From contig DS480349.1 of assembly GCA_000154345.1 (NCBI GenBank), positions 186,001-250,000 of the forward strand: a stretch of 64,000 nt of DNA. Reading direction: 5' to 3'. A program made the position numbers and the translations under genes. Below the pieces are notes generated by a model that worked only from the letters and a program-made list of their open reading frames with translations, was not told where the DNA came from and did not search any database. The first letter of the stretch is position 1. Every line of letters starts with the position of its first letter. The stretch comes from [Clostridium] leptum DSM 753. Its GTDB lineage: Bacteria; Bacillota; Clostridia; Oscillospirales; Acutalibacteraceae. This document shows, one piece after another, positions 30,710 to 39,975 of this stretch.

Positions 30710-31858
30710 ATGATTCAGACCCTGTCTTTGCTGGGTTCCACCGGCTCGATCGGAACCCAGGCTTTGGATATTATCCGCAGATTGGGCATACAAGTGAAGG
30801 CGTTGGCGGCCTATCGGAATATCGAACGTTTGGAGCAGCAAATTCGGGAATTTCAGCCTGAGTTTGCTGCCGTTTATGATGTTGCTCTTGCGAAAGAATT
30901 GAAGCTCCGGGTGGCGGACTGCTCTACCCGGATTGGCGCGGGTATGGACGGCCTGCTGGAAGCGGCGGTTCTGCCGGGTTCTGAAATGATGTTCAATTCC
31001 GTAGTGGGGATGGTAGGCCTTCTTCCTACGCTGGAGGCCATTCAAGCCAAGAAAAAAATTGCTCTGGCTAATAAGGAAACCCTGGTGGCGGGCGGAGCCT
31101 TAGTTATGGAGGCGGCCAAAAAGCAGGGAGTGCCGGTTTATCCAGTAGACAGTGAGCATTCGGCGGTTTTCCAATGTATTCAGGGCTGTCCTGAAAGGAA
31201 AGCCCTGAAAAAATTGATTTTAACCGCTTCCGGCGGCCCGTTTTTCGGAAAGAGCATGAAAGAGCTGGAGCAGGTTTCCCCGGAACAGGCTTTGAAGCAT
31301 CCGAATTGGGACATGGGAGCGAAGATCACCATTGACTGCGCCACCATGATGAATAAGGGCTTGGAAATCATGGAAGCCTCCTGGCTGTTTGATATGCCGA
31401 TCGATCGGGTGGATGTGGTGGTTCACCGGGAAAGCATAATCCATTCTATGGTTCAGTTTCAAGATAATTCTGTGCTGGCCCAGCTTGGGGTTCCGGATAT
31501 GCGGATTCCGATCCAATATGCCCTGACCTATCCGAAAAGGCTGAGATCTCCTGTTAAGGAGCTTGACCTGACAGAGCTTGGAGCCCTGACGTTCTTTCCG
31601 CCGGATGAAGAAAATTTTCTTTGCTTAAAAGCCTGCAAACAGGCTATGATATTAGGGGGGACGGCTCCGGCGGCGGCAAATGGAGCCAACGAGCAGGCGG
31701 TAGAACTGTTTTTGCAGAAAAAGATTTCCTTTTTGGATATCGGCAGAATGGTATCCCTGGCTATTGAGAGGCATACAGACAGGAAGCTTACGGGTTTGGA
31801 GGATATCCTAAAGGCTGACCGGAACGCAAGAGAATTTGTGCTGCGGGAAGCTGATTAA
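30710..31858 (+). CDS. dxr: 1-deoxy-D-xylulose 5-phosphate reductoisomerase
   Basis: Second step of the MEP isoprenoid pathway (DXP to MEP with NADPH); the target of fosmidomycin. It has 382 residues. The N-terminal QTLSLLGSTGSIGTQALD is the NADPH-binding motif; ALANKETLVAGGALV, PVDSEHSAVFQC and the metal-site segment HPNWDMGAKITIDCATMMNK are present. The ATG at 30710 is chosen because it gives the standard Dxr start; an in-frame ATG at 30680 adds ten atypical residues. A structured 150-base gap separates it from cdsA. Confidence 0.95.
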   Translation: MIQTLSLLGSTGSIGTQALDIIRRLGIQVKALAAYRNIERLEQQIREFQPEFAAVYDVALAKELKLRVADCSTRIGAGMDGLLEAAVLPGSEMMFNSVVGMVGLLPTLEAIQAKKKIALANKETLVAGGALVMEAAKKQGVPVYPVDSEHSAVFQCIQGCPERKALKKLILTASGGPFFGKSMKELEQVSPEQALKHPNWDMGAKITIDCATMMNKGLEIMEASWLFDMPIDRVDVVVHRESIIHSMVQFQDNSVLAQLGVPDMRIPIQYALTYPKRLRSPVKELDLTELGALTFFPPDEENFLCLKACKQAMILGGTAPAAANGANEQAVELFLQKKISFLDIGRMVSLAIERHTDRKLTGLEDILKADRNAREFVLREAD

Positions 31859-31864
31859 TTTGAG

Positions 31865-32989
31865 GTGATTGTTATTCCCGAGGTTATCATCAATATCCTA
31901 TTGATTATTTTCGCGGTTCTTTTGTTTGAATTTATCATTTTATCCCATGAATTCGGTCATTTTATCACGGCTAAGCTATCCGGCATCCGGGTCAACGAAT
32001 TTGCTTTGGGAATGGGGCCGAAGCTGATTCACTTCAAGAGGGGTGAAACGGAGTATTCCCTGCGGGCATTTCCCATCGGCGGCTTCTGTGCCATGGAGGG
32101 AGAGGATGAATCCAGCGACGACCCAAGGGCTTTCGGCAACAAAGCGGTATGGAAGCGTATTCTTGTGGTCGTGGCCGGAGCGGTTATGAATATTCTGCTG
32201 GGCGTGGTGCTGATGATGGTTATTACCGGGCAGCAAAGCGTTTTCAGCTCTACAACCGTAGCCGAGTTTACGGAGAATTCCTTGACGAAGCAAAGCGGCC
32301 TGCGGGCGGGGGATGAGGTGGTTTCCATCAACGGCTACCGGGTCTATACAGACCGGGACATGAGCTTTGCCTTAGCCTCAGACCAGGGAATCGCCCAGGC
32401 GCTGGAAAGCGGCGATAAGCTTACCGTGGACATGGAGGTCTATCGGGATGGCCAGGTGGTGGCTCTGAACGACGTGGAGTTTCCGAGGTATACGGACACC
32501 GATGGAAAAAACTATCTTTCCATCGATTTTAAGGTGTACGGCATTGAGAAAAATCCCTGGACGCTGCTTAAAATGTCCTGTTCCTATACGGTTTCCACCG
32601 TCCGCATGGTCTGGACCAGCCTGGTGGGCCTGCTGACGGGAAAATACGGCCTGAATGATATGGCGGGGCCCATTGGGGCGGCCCAGGCGATTGCCCAGTC
32701 TGCGTCTCAGGGACTTTCCGTAAATGTGAAAACGGCGATTAACAATATTCTCTTGATGATGACCATTATTACGGTCAATCTGGGAATCGTGAATCTGCTT
32801 CCTCTGCCGGCGCTGGATGGAGGAAGATTGGTGTTTCTGTTGATTGAATTGATTTTCCGCAAGCCGGTTCCGGCGAAATATGAGGGCTGGGTCCACGCGG
32901 CGGGATTTGTGCTTTTGATGGTGCTGATGGTGGTTATCGCTTTCAGCGATGTGTTGAGATTGGTTACGGGAAAGGGTCTCGGCGGATGA
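31865..32989 (+). CDS. rseP: RIP zinc metalloprotease (site-2 protease) RseP
   Basis: Intramembrane protease that cuts anti-sigma factors or signal-peptide remnants. It has 374 residues. Motif H28-E-F-G-H32 lies in the first membrane helix, a single PDZ domain spans roughly residues 115-205, and NLLPLPALDGGRLV carries the third zinc ligand, with membrane helices before and after. The GTG at 31865 overlaps its own GAGGTGA ribosome-binding site. An ATT at 31874 is ideally spaced (five bases), so non-standard initiation is possible. The stop overlaps the ispG start by four bases. Confidence 0.94.
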   Translation: MIVIPEVIINILLIIFAVLLFEFIILSHEFGHFITAKLSGIRVNEFALGMGPKLIHFKRGETEYSLRAFPIGGFCAMEGEDESSDDPRAFGNKAVWKRILVVVAGAVMNILLGVVLMMVITGQQSVFSSTTVAEFTENSLTKQSGLRAGDEVVSINGYRVYTDRDMSFALASDQGIAQALESGDKLTVDMEVYRDGQVVALNDVEFPRYTDTDGKNYLSIDFKVYGIEKNPWTLLKMSCSYTVSTVRMVWTSLVGLLTGKYGLNDMAGPIGAAQAIAQSASQGLSVNVKTAINNILLMMTIITVNLGIVNLLPLPALDGGRLVFLLIELIFRKPVPAKYEGWVHAAGFVLLMVLMVVIAFSDVLRLVTGKGLGG

Positions 32990-34041
32990 TAAAACGGAAA
33001 ATTACAAAAAAAATAATGGTTGGCGGGGTACCGCTGGGCGGCGGAAGCAGAATTTCCGTCCAGTCTATGCTGAATGTTCCCGCAGACCAGGTGGAAAAAA
33101 GCGTAGAGCAGGCTTTCGCTCTGGAAAAGGCTGGCTGCGATATTGTGAGAATTGCCGTTCCCAATAGGGAAGCGGTAAGGCTGGTTTACGCCTTAAAGTC
33201 CGTCCTTTCCATTCCGGTAGTGGCGGATATTCACTTTGATTACCGTTTGGCTTTGGAAGCCGCGGCGGCGGGTGTAGATAAGATTCGGATCAATCCGGGA
33301 AACATTGGGGATGAGGGCAAGGTCAAGGCGGTGGCGGATACCTGCCGTCAAAGGGAAATCCCCATTCGGATCGGAGTAAATTCGGGCTCTCTGGAAAAAG
33401 AGATTTTGGCGAAATACGGCCATCCCACGCCGGAAGCCCTGCGGGACAGCGCTTTGTACCACGCCTCCCTATTGGAAAAATATGATTTTACCGATATTGT
33501 CCTTTCTATGAAATCCTCCCATGTGCCGACTATGGTACGGGCGTACCAGCTGGCCAGCCAGGCCTGCGATTATCCTCTCCATCTTGGCGTGACCGAAGCG
33601 GGTACCGAGCGGATGGGGCTGGTGAAATCCTCGGCCGGTATCGGCGCCTTGCTGCTGGAGGGCGTCGGAGACACCATACGGGTGTCCCTGACCGCAGACC
33701 CGGTCAGGGAAATCTATGCCGCAAAGGACTTATTGAAGGCGCTGGAGATCGAAACGGAAGGAATCCAGTTTATTTCCTGTCCTACCTGCGGGAGAACGAA
33801 AATCGACCTGATCGGCTTAGCAAATCAGGTGCAGGAGGCTTTGCGGGACTGTAAAAAAAATTTGACCGTGGCAGTGATGGGCTGTGTAGTCAACGGCCCG
33901 GGAGAAGCCAGGGAAGCGGACATTGGAATTGCCGGCGGCAATGGAGAGGGACTGCTCTTTAAAAAGGGACAAGTCCTTAGAAAGGTGCCGGAGGAACGGC
34001 TTTTGCAGGAATTGTTAAAAGAAATCGAATCGATGGACTGA
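32986..34041 (+). CDS. ispG: 4-hydroxy-3-methylbut-2-en-1-yl diphosphate synthase (flavodoxin/ferredoxin)
   Basis: Fe-S enzyme converting MEcPP to HMBPP, the penultimate MEP step. It has 351 residues, the short bacterial form without the plant insert. VQSMLNVPADQVEKSVEQ and DIHFDYRLALEA lie in the TIM-barrel half. The three cluster cysteines are in ISCPTCGRTKID and VMGCVVNGPGEA, with a downstream glutamate. The ATGA overlap with rseP shows translational coupling. The flavodoxin-like protein at 45245 could donate electrons, but that is speculative. Confidence 0.96.
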   Translation: MIKRKITKKIMVGGVPLGGGSRISVQSMLNVPADQVEKSVEQAFALEKAGCDIVRIAVPNREAVRLVYALKSVLSIPVVADIHFDYRLALEAAAAGVDKIRINPGNIGDEGKVKAVADTCRQREIPIRIGVNSGSLEKEILAKYGHPTPEALRDSALYHASLLEKYDFTDIVLSMKSSHVPTMVRAYQLASQACDYPLHLGVTEAGTERMGLVKSSAGIGALLLEGVGDTIRVSLTADPVREIYAAKDLLKALEIETEGIQFISCPTCGRTKIDLIGLANQVQEALRDCKKNLTVAVMGCVVNGPGEAREADIGIAGGNGEGLLFKKGQVLRKVPEERLLQELLKEIESMD

Positions 34042-34060
34042 GATAACTGAGGTGTCGTTT

Positions 34061-37000
34061 TTGAAAAACTTTGGCGAACTTTTTCAAGGCTACTTAAAAG
34101 ACGAGGAGCTTTTATCCCAGCTTGGGCCGGGCGTGGTTCAGGCTATGAGAATTGACTCTAAAAATAGAAGGATGGAGCTGGATGTGGCGTTTGACAAAAT
34201 TGTGAAGCGCCGCGTCCTTTTTGATGTGGAGAGAAAGCTGCAAAAATCCGAATTAAATTTAAGCTTTGTCACCATTCAGCCCCATTTTCCGGAGGAATCC
34301 TTTTCGGAGGATTATTATCCGGAGCTTGTGGAGGAGCTTCGGCGCCGGATCGCCAGCCTGAACGGCACCGTCAAAGATTCCACAGCCAGAGTGGAGGGCG
34401 AGCGCTTGACGGTGACCTTAGCCCATGGCGGAGCGGAGATTCTGAAAAGCAAGAGATTCGATAAGGAGCTGTCCAGGCTGATCCGGGAGGAATTTGGAAA
34501 ATCCTTTCAGGTGGAGTTTGACGGCGTAACCTCCATTGAGGCGGACAGCGCTGTTTATCAGGAGCATAGAACCATCCGCCGCGTAAAAGAGGAGCGGAAA
34601 AAGGTTGTAGAGGAGATCGAGACCTACGAGAGCAAAAATTTTGAGGGCAAGCGAAAGGATACCGCGCCGATCAGCATCCGGGAGGGGGACAGCCTGTATC
34701 CCCAGGTAGCGCTGTCCTCCGCGAAGGTTCTTTACGGCAAGCCAATCAAGGGCCAGCCGATCCCGATTGCCAAAGTAACCCCCGACGCCGGAAACGTCAC
34801 CATATGGGGCGAGGTGTTTGCCGCCGAACAGCGGGAAACCCGGGATGGCAGCAAAAAAATCTATTCGATCAATGTGACGGATTACACCGGGTCGCAGACC
34901 TTAAAAATCATTGAGGCTAAAAATTTGTGCAAACCCCTCGATACCATTTCCAAAGGGATGTGCCTGCTGATCCGCGGCGAGGTAAGCTACGATAAATACG
35001 ATAGGGAAGTGATTATCCGTCCCCGCTGCCTGAGCACGGTGGAAAAGGTAAAGGTAGTGGACGACGTCCCGGTAAAAAGGGTAGAGCTCCACTTACATAC
35101 CAATATGTCCTCCATGGACGGCGTGACCCCGGCCGCGGATTTAATCAACCGGGCCTATGCCTGGGGCCATAAGGCTGTTGCCATCACGGACCACGGTGTG
35201 GCCCAGGCGTTTCCCGACGCCATGAACGCGGTCAACGCGATCCGCGGCAAGGGCGGGAAAATAAAAGTAATTTACGGTACAGAGGCTTATTTTGTCAACG
35301 ATATGGTGCCGGTGGTCAAGGGCGAAAGCGAAATGCCCTTTGACGGGGATTATATTTCCTTTGACCTGGAGACTACCGGTCTCAGCGCCGCCAACGACCG
35401 GATTACGGAAATCGGCGCGGTGCGGATCCACAATGGCGAGATTACCGATGTATTCAATACCTTTGTCAATCCGGAACGTCCCATTCCGGCGAAAATCACG
35501 GAGCTGACCGGGATCAACGACAGTATGGTGATCGACGCTCCCAAGGAAAAGGAAGCGGTAGAGGCTTTTCTGGAGTTTTGCGGGAAGGAGCCGGTGCTGC
35601 TGGCTCATAATGCTCCTTTCGATACCTCCTTTATCCAGGCGGTAGCGGCAAGGCACAATTTGGATTTTTCCAATACCTATTTGGATACGGTGCCTATGTG
35701 CAGGGCCATGCTGCCGGGGATTAAAAACCACAAGCTGGATACGGTGGCCAAGCATCTGAAGCTTGCGCCCTTTAACCATCACCGGGCCAGCGACGACGCG
35801 ATGGTTCTTGCTAATATTTTCCTGGTGCTGCTCCAGCGGCTTCAGGAGGATTATCAAATCGGTAAGGTCTCCCAAATCAATACGGCTTTGGCTGGCGGCG
35901 ATATAAAAAAACTGCGTTCCTATCACCAGATTATTCTGGTGAAAAATTCCACAGGACTGAAAAATCTGTATAAATTGATTTCCTACGCTCATCTGGATTA
36001 TTTTTATAAAAAGCCGAGAATCCCGAAAAGTGTGCTGATGAAGCACCGAGAGGGCCTTTTGATCGGTTCCGCCTGCGAAGCGGGAGAGCTGTTCCGGGCC
36101 ATCGTTTCCGGCCAGCCCTGGAATGAGCTGGTCAGCATTGCGAAGTTTTACGACTATCTGGAGATTCAGCCCTTGGGCAACAATATGTTCATGCTCCGGG
36201 ACGGCACCGTTCAAACAGAGGAGCAGCTTAGAGAGTTTAACCGCACCGTCATCAAGCTGGGACAGGAATTGAACAAACCGGTGGTCGCTACCTGCGACGT
36301 TCATTTTATGGATCCCCATGACAGCGATTACCGGAAAATCCTGATGGCCGGACAGGGCTTTACCGACGCCGACCAGCAGGCGCCCCTTTATTACCGTACC
36401 ACCCCCGAAATGCTCCAGGAGTTTGCTTATCTGGGCAAGGAAAAGGCTTACGAAGTGGTTGTGGAGAATCCCAATAAAATTGCAGATATGGTGGAAGAGG
36501 TCAGCCCGATTCCGCCTGGTGTGTTTCCGCCCTTCATCGATGGGGCGGAGGAGCAGCTTACCACCATAACCTGGGAACGGGCAAAAAAAATGTACGGCGA
36601 TCCTCTGCCTAAGATCGTGTACGACCGGCTGGACCGGGAGCTTTCCTCCATTACGAAGCACGGCTTCTCAGTGCTGTATATGACTGCTCAAAAGCTGGTG
36701 GCGGACTCGGAGGCCCACGGCTATCTGGTAGGCTCACGTGGTTCCGTTGGTTCCAGCTTTGTGGCCACCATGTCCGGTATTTCCGAGGTAAACCCATTGT
36801 GCCCTCATTATGTGTGCCCAAAATGCCATCACAGCGAGTTTATTACCGACGGCTCCGTTGGGTCAGGCTTTGACCTGCCGGATAAAAACTGTCCGGAGTG
36901 CGGCACTCCCTACCACCGGGATGGCCATGATATTCCCTTTGAAACCTTTTTGGGCTTTGACGGAGATAAAACCCCTGATATCGACCTGAACTTTTCCGGT

Positions 37001-38407
37001 GAGTATCAAAGCGACGCTCATCGGTATACAGAAACCCTGTTCGGCAAGGATAACGTGTTCAAAGCCGGAACCATTGCCACGGTGGCGGAGAAAACCGGTA
37101 TCGGCTTTGTAAAGAAATACGCCGAAAGCAAGGGTACTATGATGCACAGGGCTGAGGAGGCCAGACTGGCGGCGGGATGTACCGGCGTCAAGCGCACTAC
37201 CGGCCAGCATCCCGGCGGTATGGTGGTTGTGCCAAGAGGAATGGAGGTCTACGACTTCTGCCCGGTGCAGCATCCCGCAAACGATCAGAACTCCGATAAC
37301 ATCACGACTCACTTCGATTTCCATTCTATTCATGACACCATCTGCAAGCTGGATGAGCTGGGCCATGATGTTCCCACCATATACCGCTATTTAGAGGATT
37401 ACACCGGTATAAACGTTATGGATGTTTCCATGAGCGACCCGGAGGTAATGTCCCTGTTTACCTCGACCAAGGCCTTGGGAGTGGAGCCGGAGGATATTGA
37501 TTCCCAAACCGGAACCTTTTCTCTGCCGGAGGTAGGAACCCATTTTGTGCGCCAGATGCTGATCGATTCCCAACCAAAAACCTTTTCCGACCTGCTGCAG
37601 GTTTCCGGCCTGTCTCATGGCACCGATGTTTGGATCGGCAACGCCCAGGATTTGATCGCCAATAAGACCTGCACCATTTCAGAGGTGATCGGTACCCGCG
37701 ACAGTATCATGACGTATCTTCTACATAAGGGGCTGGAGCCGAAAATGGCTTTTAAGATTATGGAGATCACACGTAAGGGAAAGGCGAAAAAGCTGCTGAC
37801 CGAGGAGCATTACCAGGCGATGCGGGATCACGGCGTGCCGGAATGGTATATTGAGTCCTGCCTGAAAATCAAATACATGTTCCCCAAGGCTCACGCCGCC
37901 GCCTACATGATTTCCACCTTGCGGCTGGGCTGGTATAAGGTTCACCGCCCGGTGGAATATTACGCCGCTTATTTTACCGTTCGGGGCGAGGATTTTGACG
38001 CCGCCGTGGTAGTAAAGGGAAAGGAAGCGGTTCGGGCGAAGATGCTGGAAATCCAGCAGAAGGGAAAAGAAGCCAGCGCTAAGGATAACGCCAGCTACGC
38101 CACCCTTCAGATCGTCAATGAAATGCTGGCCAGAGGCATCGAGGTTCTTCCTATTGATATTTATAAATCCGACGCCAGAAAATATTTGGTGGAGGATGGG
38201 AAAATCCGTCTGCCGTTTGGCTCTCTGCCGGGAGTCGGCGGAGCTGCCGCCGCCTCTCTCGCGGCAGCAAGGGAAAACGGTGGAGAATTTATCTCTGTAG
38301 ACGATTTTCAGGCCCGGGCTAAGGTGGGTAAGGCCGTGATTGAAACACTGAAAGAAACCGGAGCGTTCCAGGGCTTGCCCGACAGCAGCCAAATGACCTT
38401 GTTTTGA
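34061..38407 (+). CDS. polC: DNA polymerase III alpha subunit, PolC type
   Basis: Replicative polymerase of low-GC Gram-positives, with built-in proofreading. It has 1448 residues: N-terminal PolC-specific domain, OB fold near residue 235, PHP domain from VELHLHTNMSSMDGVTP (about 342), exonuclease inserted within the PHP domain with FDLETTGL (about 434), a zinc-binding CPKCHHSE/CPECG pair near 920-945, and polymerase active-site aspartates in TPDIDLNFSGEYQ (about 970). The TTG at 34061 has GAGGTG six bases upstream; a GTG at 34052 overlaps that site. It ends the long plus-strand block. Confidence 0.97.
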   Translation: MKNFGELFQGYLKDEELLSQLGPGVVQAMRIDSKNRRMELDVAFDKIVKRRVLFDVERKLQKSELNLSFVTIQPHFPEESFSEDYYPELVEELRRRIASLNGTVKDSTARVEGERLTVTLAHGGAEILKSKRFDKELSRLIREEFGKSFQVEFDGVTSIEADSAVYQEHRTIRRVKEERKKVVEEIETYESKNFEGKRKDTAPISIREGDSLYPQVALSSAKVLYGKPIKGQPIPIAKVTPDAGNVTIWGEVFAAEQRETRDGSKKIYSINVTDYTGSQTLKIIEAKNLCKPLDTISKGMCLLIRGEVSYDKYDREVIIRPRCLSTVEKVKVVDDVPVKRVELHLHTNMSSMDGVTPAADLINRAYAWGHKAVAITDHGVAQAFPDAMNAVNAIRGKGGKIKVIYGTEAYFVNDMVPVVKGESEMPFDGDYISFDLETTGLSAANDRITEIGAVRIHNGEITDVFNTFVNPERPIPAKITELTGINDSMVIDAPKEKEAVEAFLEFCGKEPVLLAHNAPFDTSFIQAVAARHNLDFSNTYLDTVPMCRAMLPGIKNHKLDTVAKHLKLAPFNHHRASDDAMVLANIFLVLLQRLQEDYQIGKVSQINTALAGGDIKKLRSYHQIILVKNSTGLKNLYKLISYAHLDYFYKKPRIPKSVLMKHREGLLIGSACEAGELFRAIVSGQPWNELVSIAKFYDYLEIQPLGNNMFMLRDGTVQTEEQLREFNRTVIKLGQELNKPVVATCDVHFMDPHDSDYRKILMAGQGFTDADQQAPLYYRTTPEMLQEFAYLGKEKAYEVVVENPNKIADMVEEVSPIPPGVFPPFIDGAEEQLTTITWERAKKMYGDPLPKIVYDRLDRELSSITKHGFSVLYMTAQKLVADSEAHGYLVGSRGSVGSSFVATMSGISEVNPLCPHYVCPKCHHSEFITDGSVGSGFDLPDKNCPECGTPYHRDGHDIPFETFLGFDGDKTPDIDLNFSGEYQSDAHRYTETLFGKDNVFKAGTIATVAEKTGIGFVKKYAESKGTMMHRAEEARLAAGCTGVKRTTGQHPGGMVVVPRGMEVYDFCPVQHPANDQNSDNITTHFDFHSIHDTICKLDELGHDVPTIYRYLEDYTGINVMDVSMSDPEVMSLFTSTKALGVEPEDIDSQTGTFSLPEVGTHFVRQMLIDSQPKTFSDLLQVSGLSHGTDVWIGNAQDLIANKTCTISEVIGTRDSIMTYLLHKGLEPKMAFKIMEITRKGKAKKLLTEEHYQAMRDHGVPEWYIESCLKIKYMFPKAHAAAYMISTLRLGWYKVHRPVEYYAAYFTVRGEDFDAAVVVKGKEAVRAKMLEIQQKGKEASAKDNASYATLQIVNEMLARGIEVLPIDIYKSDARKYLVEDGKIRLPFGSLPGVGGAAAASLAAARENGGEFISVDDFQARAKVGKAVIETLKETGAFQGLPDSSQMTLF

Positions 38408-38662
38408 CCAGCTTTGGTAAAAAGGTATGCAGCAATGCCGGAAAATAAAAAATCCCGTGGTTTCCGAATGGAAAAAAGCAAGCAGGAGAGGCCGGCGGCT
38501 TGAAATTGGCAAGGCCGTATCAGGAACGTGGTTTTGCAGGAGGTTAGGCAGTCAACGCAGGGGAAAAGAGGTCCTGCTGCTTACCCAGTAGTTTGCTGGC
38601 AGGAACCCTTTTAAATTGAGCCTCGGCTTCAGATCAAGATAAGCCCATGGCAAAGAAAAAAG

Positions 38663-38691
38663 TTGACACAATTAATTTATCGTGTTATTAT
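38663..38691 (+). promoter_or_regulatory. promoter of the histidine operon
   Basis: TTGACA (38663-38668) and TATTAT (38686-38691), exactly 17 bases apart. The start point is near 38698. Confidence 0.8.
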
Positions 38692-38700
38692 AGTAGCACG
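38681..38700 (+). promoter_or_regulatory. imperfect palindrome over the his -10 box
   Basis: CGTGTTATTATAGTAGCACG reads the same on both strands at 16 of 20 positions and is centred in the -10 region. This is where a repressor would sit. A histidine-responsive repressor is plausible; no regulator gene is next to it. Confidence 0.5.
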
Positions 38701-38732
38701 CTAAAGCGATTAACGCAAATAAATCGCCTTAG
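38701..38732 (+). other. 5-prime stem-loop of his mRNA
   Basis: CTAAAGCGATT (38701-38711) pairs with AATCGCCTTAG (38722-38732), 10 of 11 bp, starting a few bases after the predicted transcript start. It may stabilise the mRNA or act in attenuation. Confidence 0.5.
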
Positions 38733-38765
38733 TTGAATTACTTTTTTCTTGGAGAGTTTAAGCTT

Positions 38766-39962
38766 ATGAAAAAATATTGTAAAATTACGCCGGAGGGAAC
38801 CCGGGACCTTCTTTTTGAAGAGTGCCTGACCTATCGGAATATTGAAAAGCTGCTGGCCGGTGTGTTTCAATCCCGCGGCTTTCACGAGGTGATCACTCCC
38901 GGTCTGGAATATTATGATGTATTTTCCCAGGGGGAATCCAGCATTCCCCAGGAGTTCATGTTCAAGGTCACCGATAATAAAGGACGCCTGATGGTGGTGC
39001 GGCCTGACTCTACACTGCCGATCGCCAGGCTGACCGCGACCAGGCTGCAAAACGAGCTCAAGCCTCTACGGCTGTTCTATACCCAAAAGGTTTACCATAA
39101 TTATCCCAGCCTTCGGGGCCGGAATAACGAGATCAATCAGAGCGGAATCGAATTGCTGGGAGCCAGCGGGGTGCGGGCTGATTTAGAGGTGCTGTCCACG
39201 GCGGTGGAGGCCTTGAGCCGCTGTGTGCCGGATTACCGGATCGAGCTGGGGCACGCCGGTTTTTTCCGGGCTTTAGCAAAAGAGCTCCCGATTGATGACG
39301 AGGTTCGGGAGACCATCCGCAGTTCGATTGAGCAGAAAAATTACGCGGCCCTGGATACAATATTAGACCGTTTGGAGCAGTCACAGGCGGTACTGGCGAT
39401 CCGCAGGCTGCCCCGTTTGTTCGGCGGCGAGGAGGTTTTCGACGAGGCCTTCGGCCTGTGCTCTGAGATTCAGGAGGCCCAGGAGCCTTTGGAATATTTA
39501 AAAGGACTGTATCAAAAGCTGGCGAAGCTTGGCATGGGCAATAAACTGATGATAGACCTGGGGATTGTCCATCGAAACGACTATTACAGCGGTATCGTGT
39601 TCAGCGGTTATGTGCTGGGCTCCGGAGACGCGATTTTAAGCGGAGGCCGCTACGACCGCCTGTTGGAAGCGTTTGATTCTCCAATGCCGGCTATTGGATT
39701 CGCTATTGACATTAACGCTTTGACAAAGCTGATGATGGATCGTGGCAACCTCCCTTCGCAGAAGTCCGCGGATGTTTTGATTCATGGAGATGACGGCTAC
39801 GAGATCAAGGCGCTGGATTACAGCAATTCTATGAAAATGAGCGGCTTGTGCTGTGAAAACAGTGTGCTGCAAACCAGAGAAGCCGCTGTTGATTACGCGA
39901 AAACGAAAAAAATTCCCAGAGTCGATTTTGTCGGCGCTGAGATTGAAACAAAATTACTGTAA
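38766..39962 (+). CDS. hisZ: ATP phosphoribosyltransferase regulatory subunit
   Basis: Histidyl-tRNA synthetase-like paralogue that binds the short HisG and is needed for its activity and histidine feedback. It has 398 residues. PEGTRDLLFEEC, VVRPDSTLPIAR and the ALSGGRYDRLL-like AILSGGRYDRLLEAF are the class II synthetase-derived motifs; the tRNA anticodon-binding domain is replaced by a divergent C-terminus. The ATG at 38766 follows GGAGAG. It is the first gene of hisZ-G-D-C-B-A/I-E and directly precedes the short hisG, as expected for the hetero-octameric enzyme. Confidence 0.92.
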   Translation: MKKYCKITPEGTRDLLFEECLTYRNIEKLLAGVFQSRGFHEVITPGLEYYDVFSQGESSIPQEFMFKVTDNKGRLMVVRPDSTLPIARLTATRLQNELKPLRLFYTQKVYHNYPSLRGRNNEINQSGIELLGASGVRADLEVLSTAVEALSRCVPDYRIELGHAGFFRALAKELPIDDEVRETIRSSIEQKNYAALDTILDRLEQSQAVLAIRRLPRLFGGEEVFDEAFGLCSEIQEAQEPLEYLKGLYQKLAKLGMGNKLMIDLGIVHRNDYYSGIVFSGYVLGSGDAILSGGRYDRLLEAFDSPMPAIGFAIDINALTKLMMDRGNLPSQKSADVLIHGDDGYEIKALDYSNSMKMSGLCCENSVLQTREAAVDYAKTKKIPRVDFVGAEIETKLL

Positions 39963-39975
39963 GGGAGGAAAAGAA

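Larger units (their letters stand above)
38408..38765 (+). other. intergenic region upstream of the histidine operon
   Basis: It holds the his promoter, an overlapping palindrome and a 5-prime hairpin (separate entries). The leader is only about 67 bases, too short for a T-box riboswitch, and I see none. The first 250 bases show no gene and no clear polC terminator. Confidence 0.55.

Noticed and set aside
35141..36661. Minus-strand open frame of 506 codons within polC
   Set aside because: Shadow of the PolC reading frame; no promoter, ribosome-binding site or domain.
38408..38765. T-box riboswitch for the histidine operon
   Set aside because: The predicted leader is only about 67 bases and no T-box sequence or specifier loop is visible.
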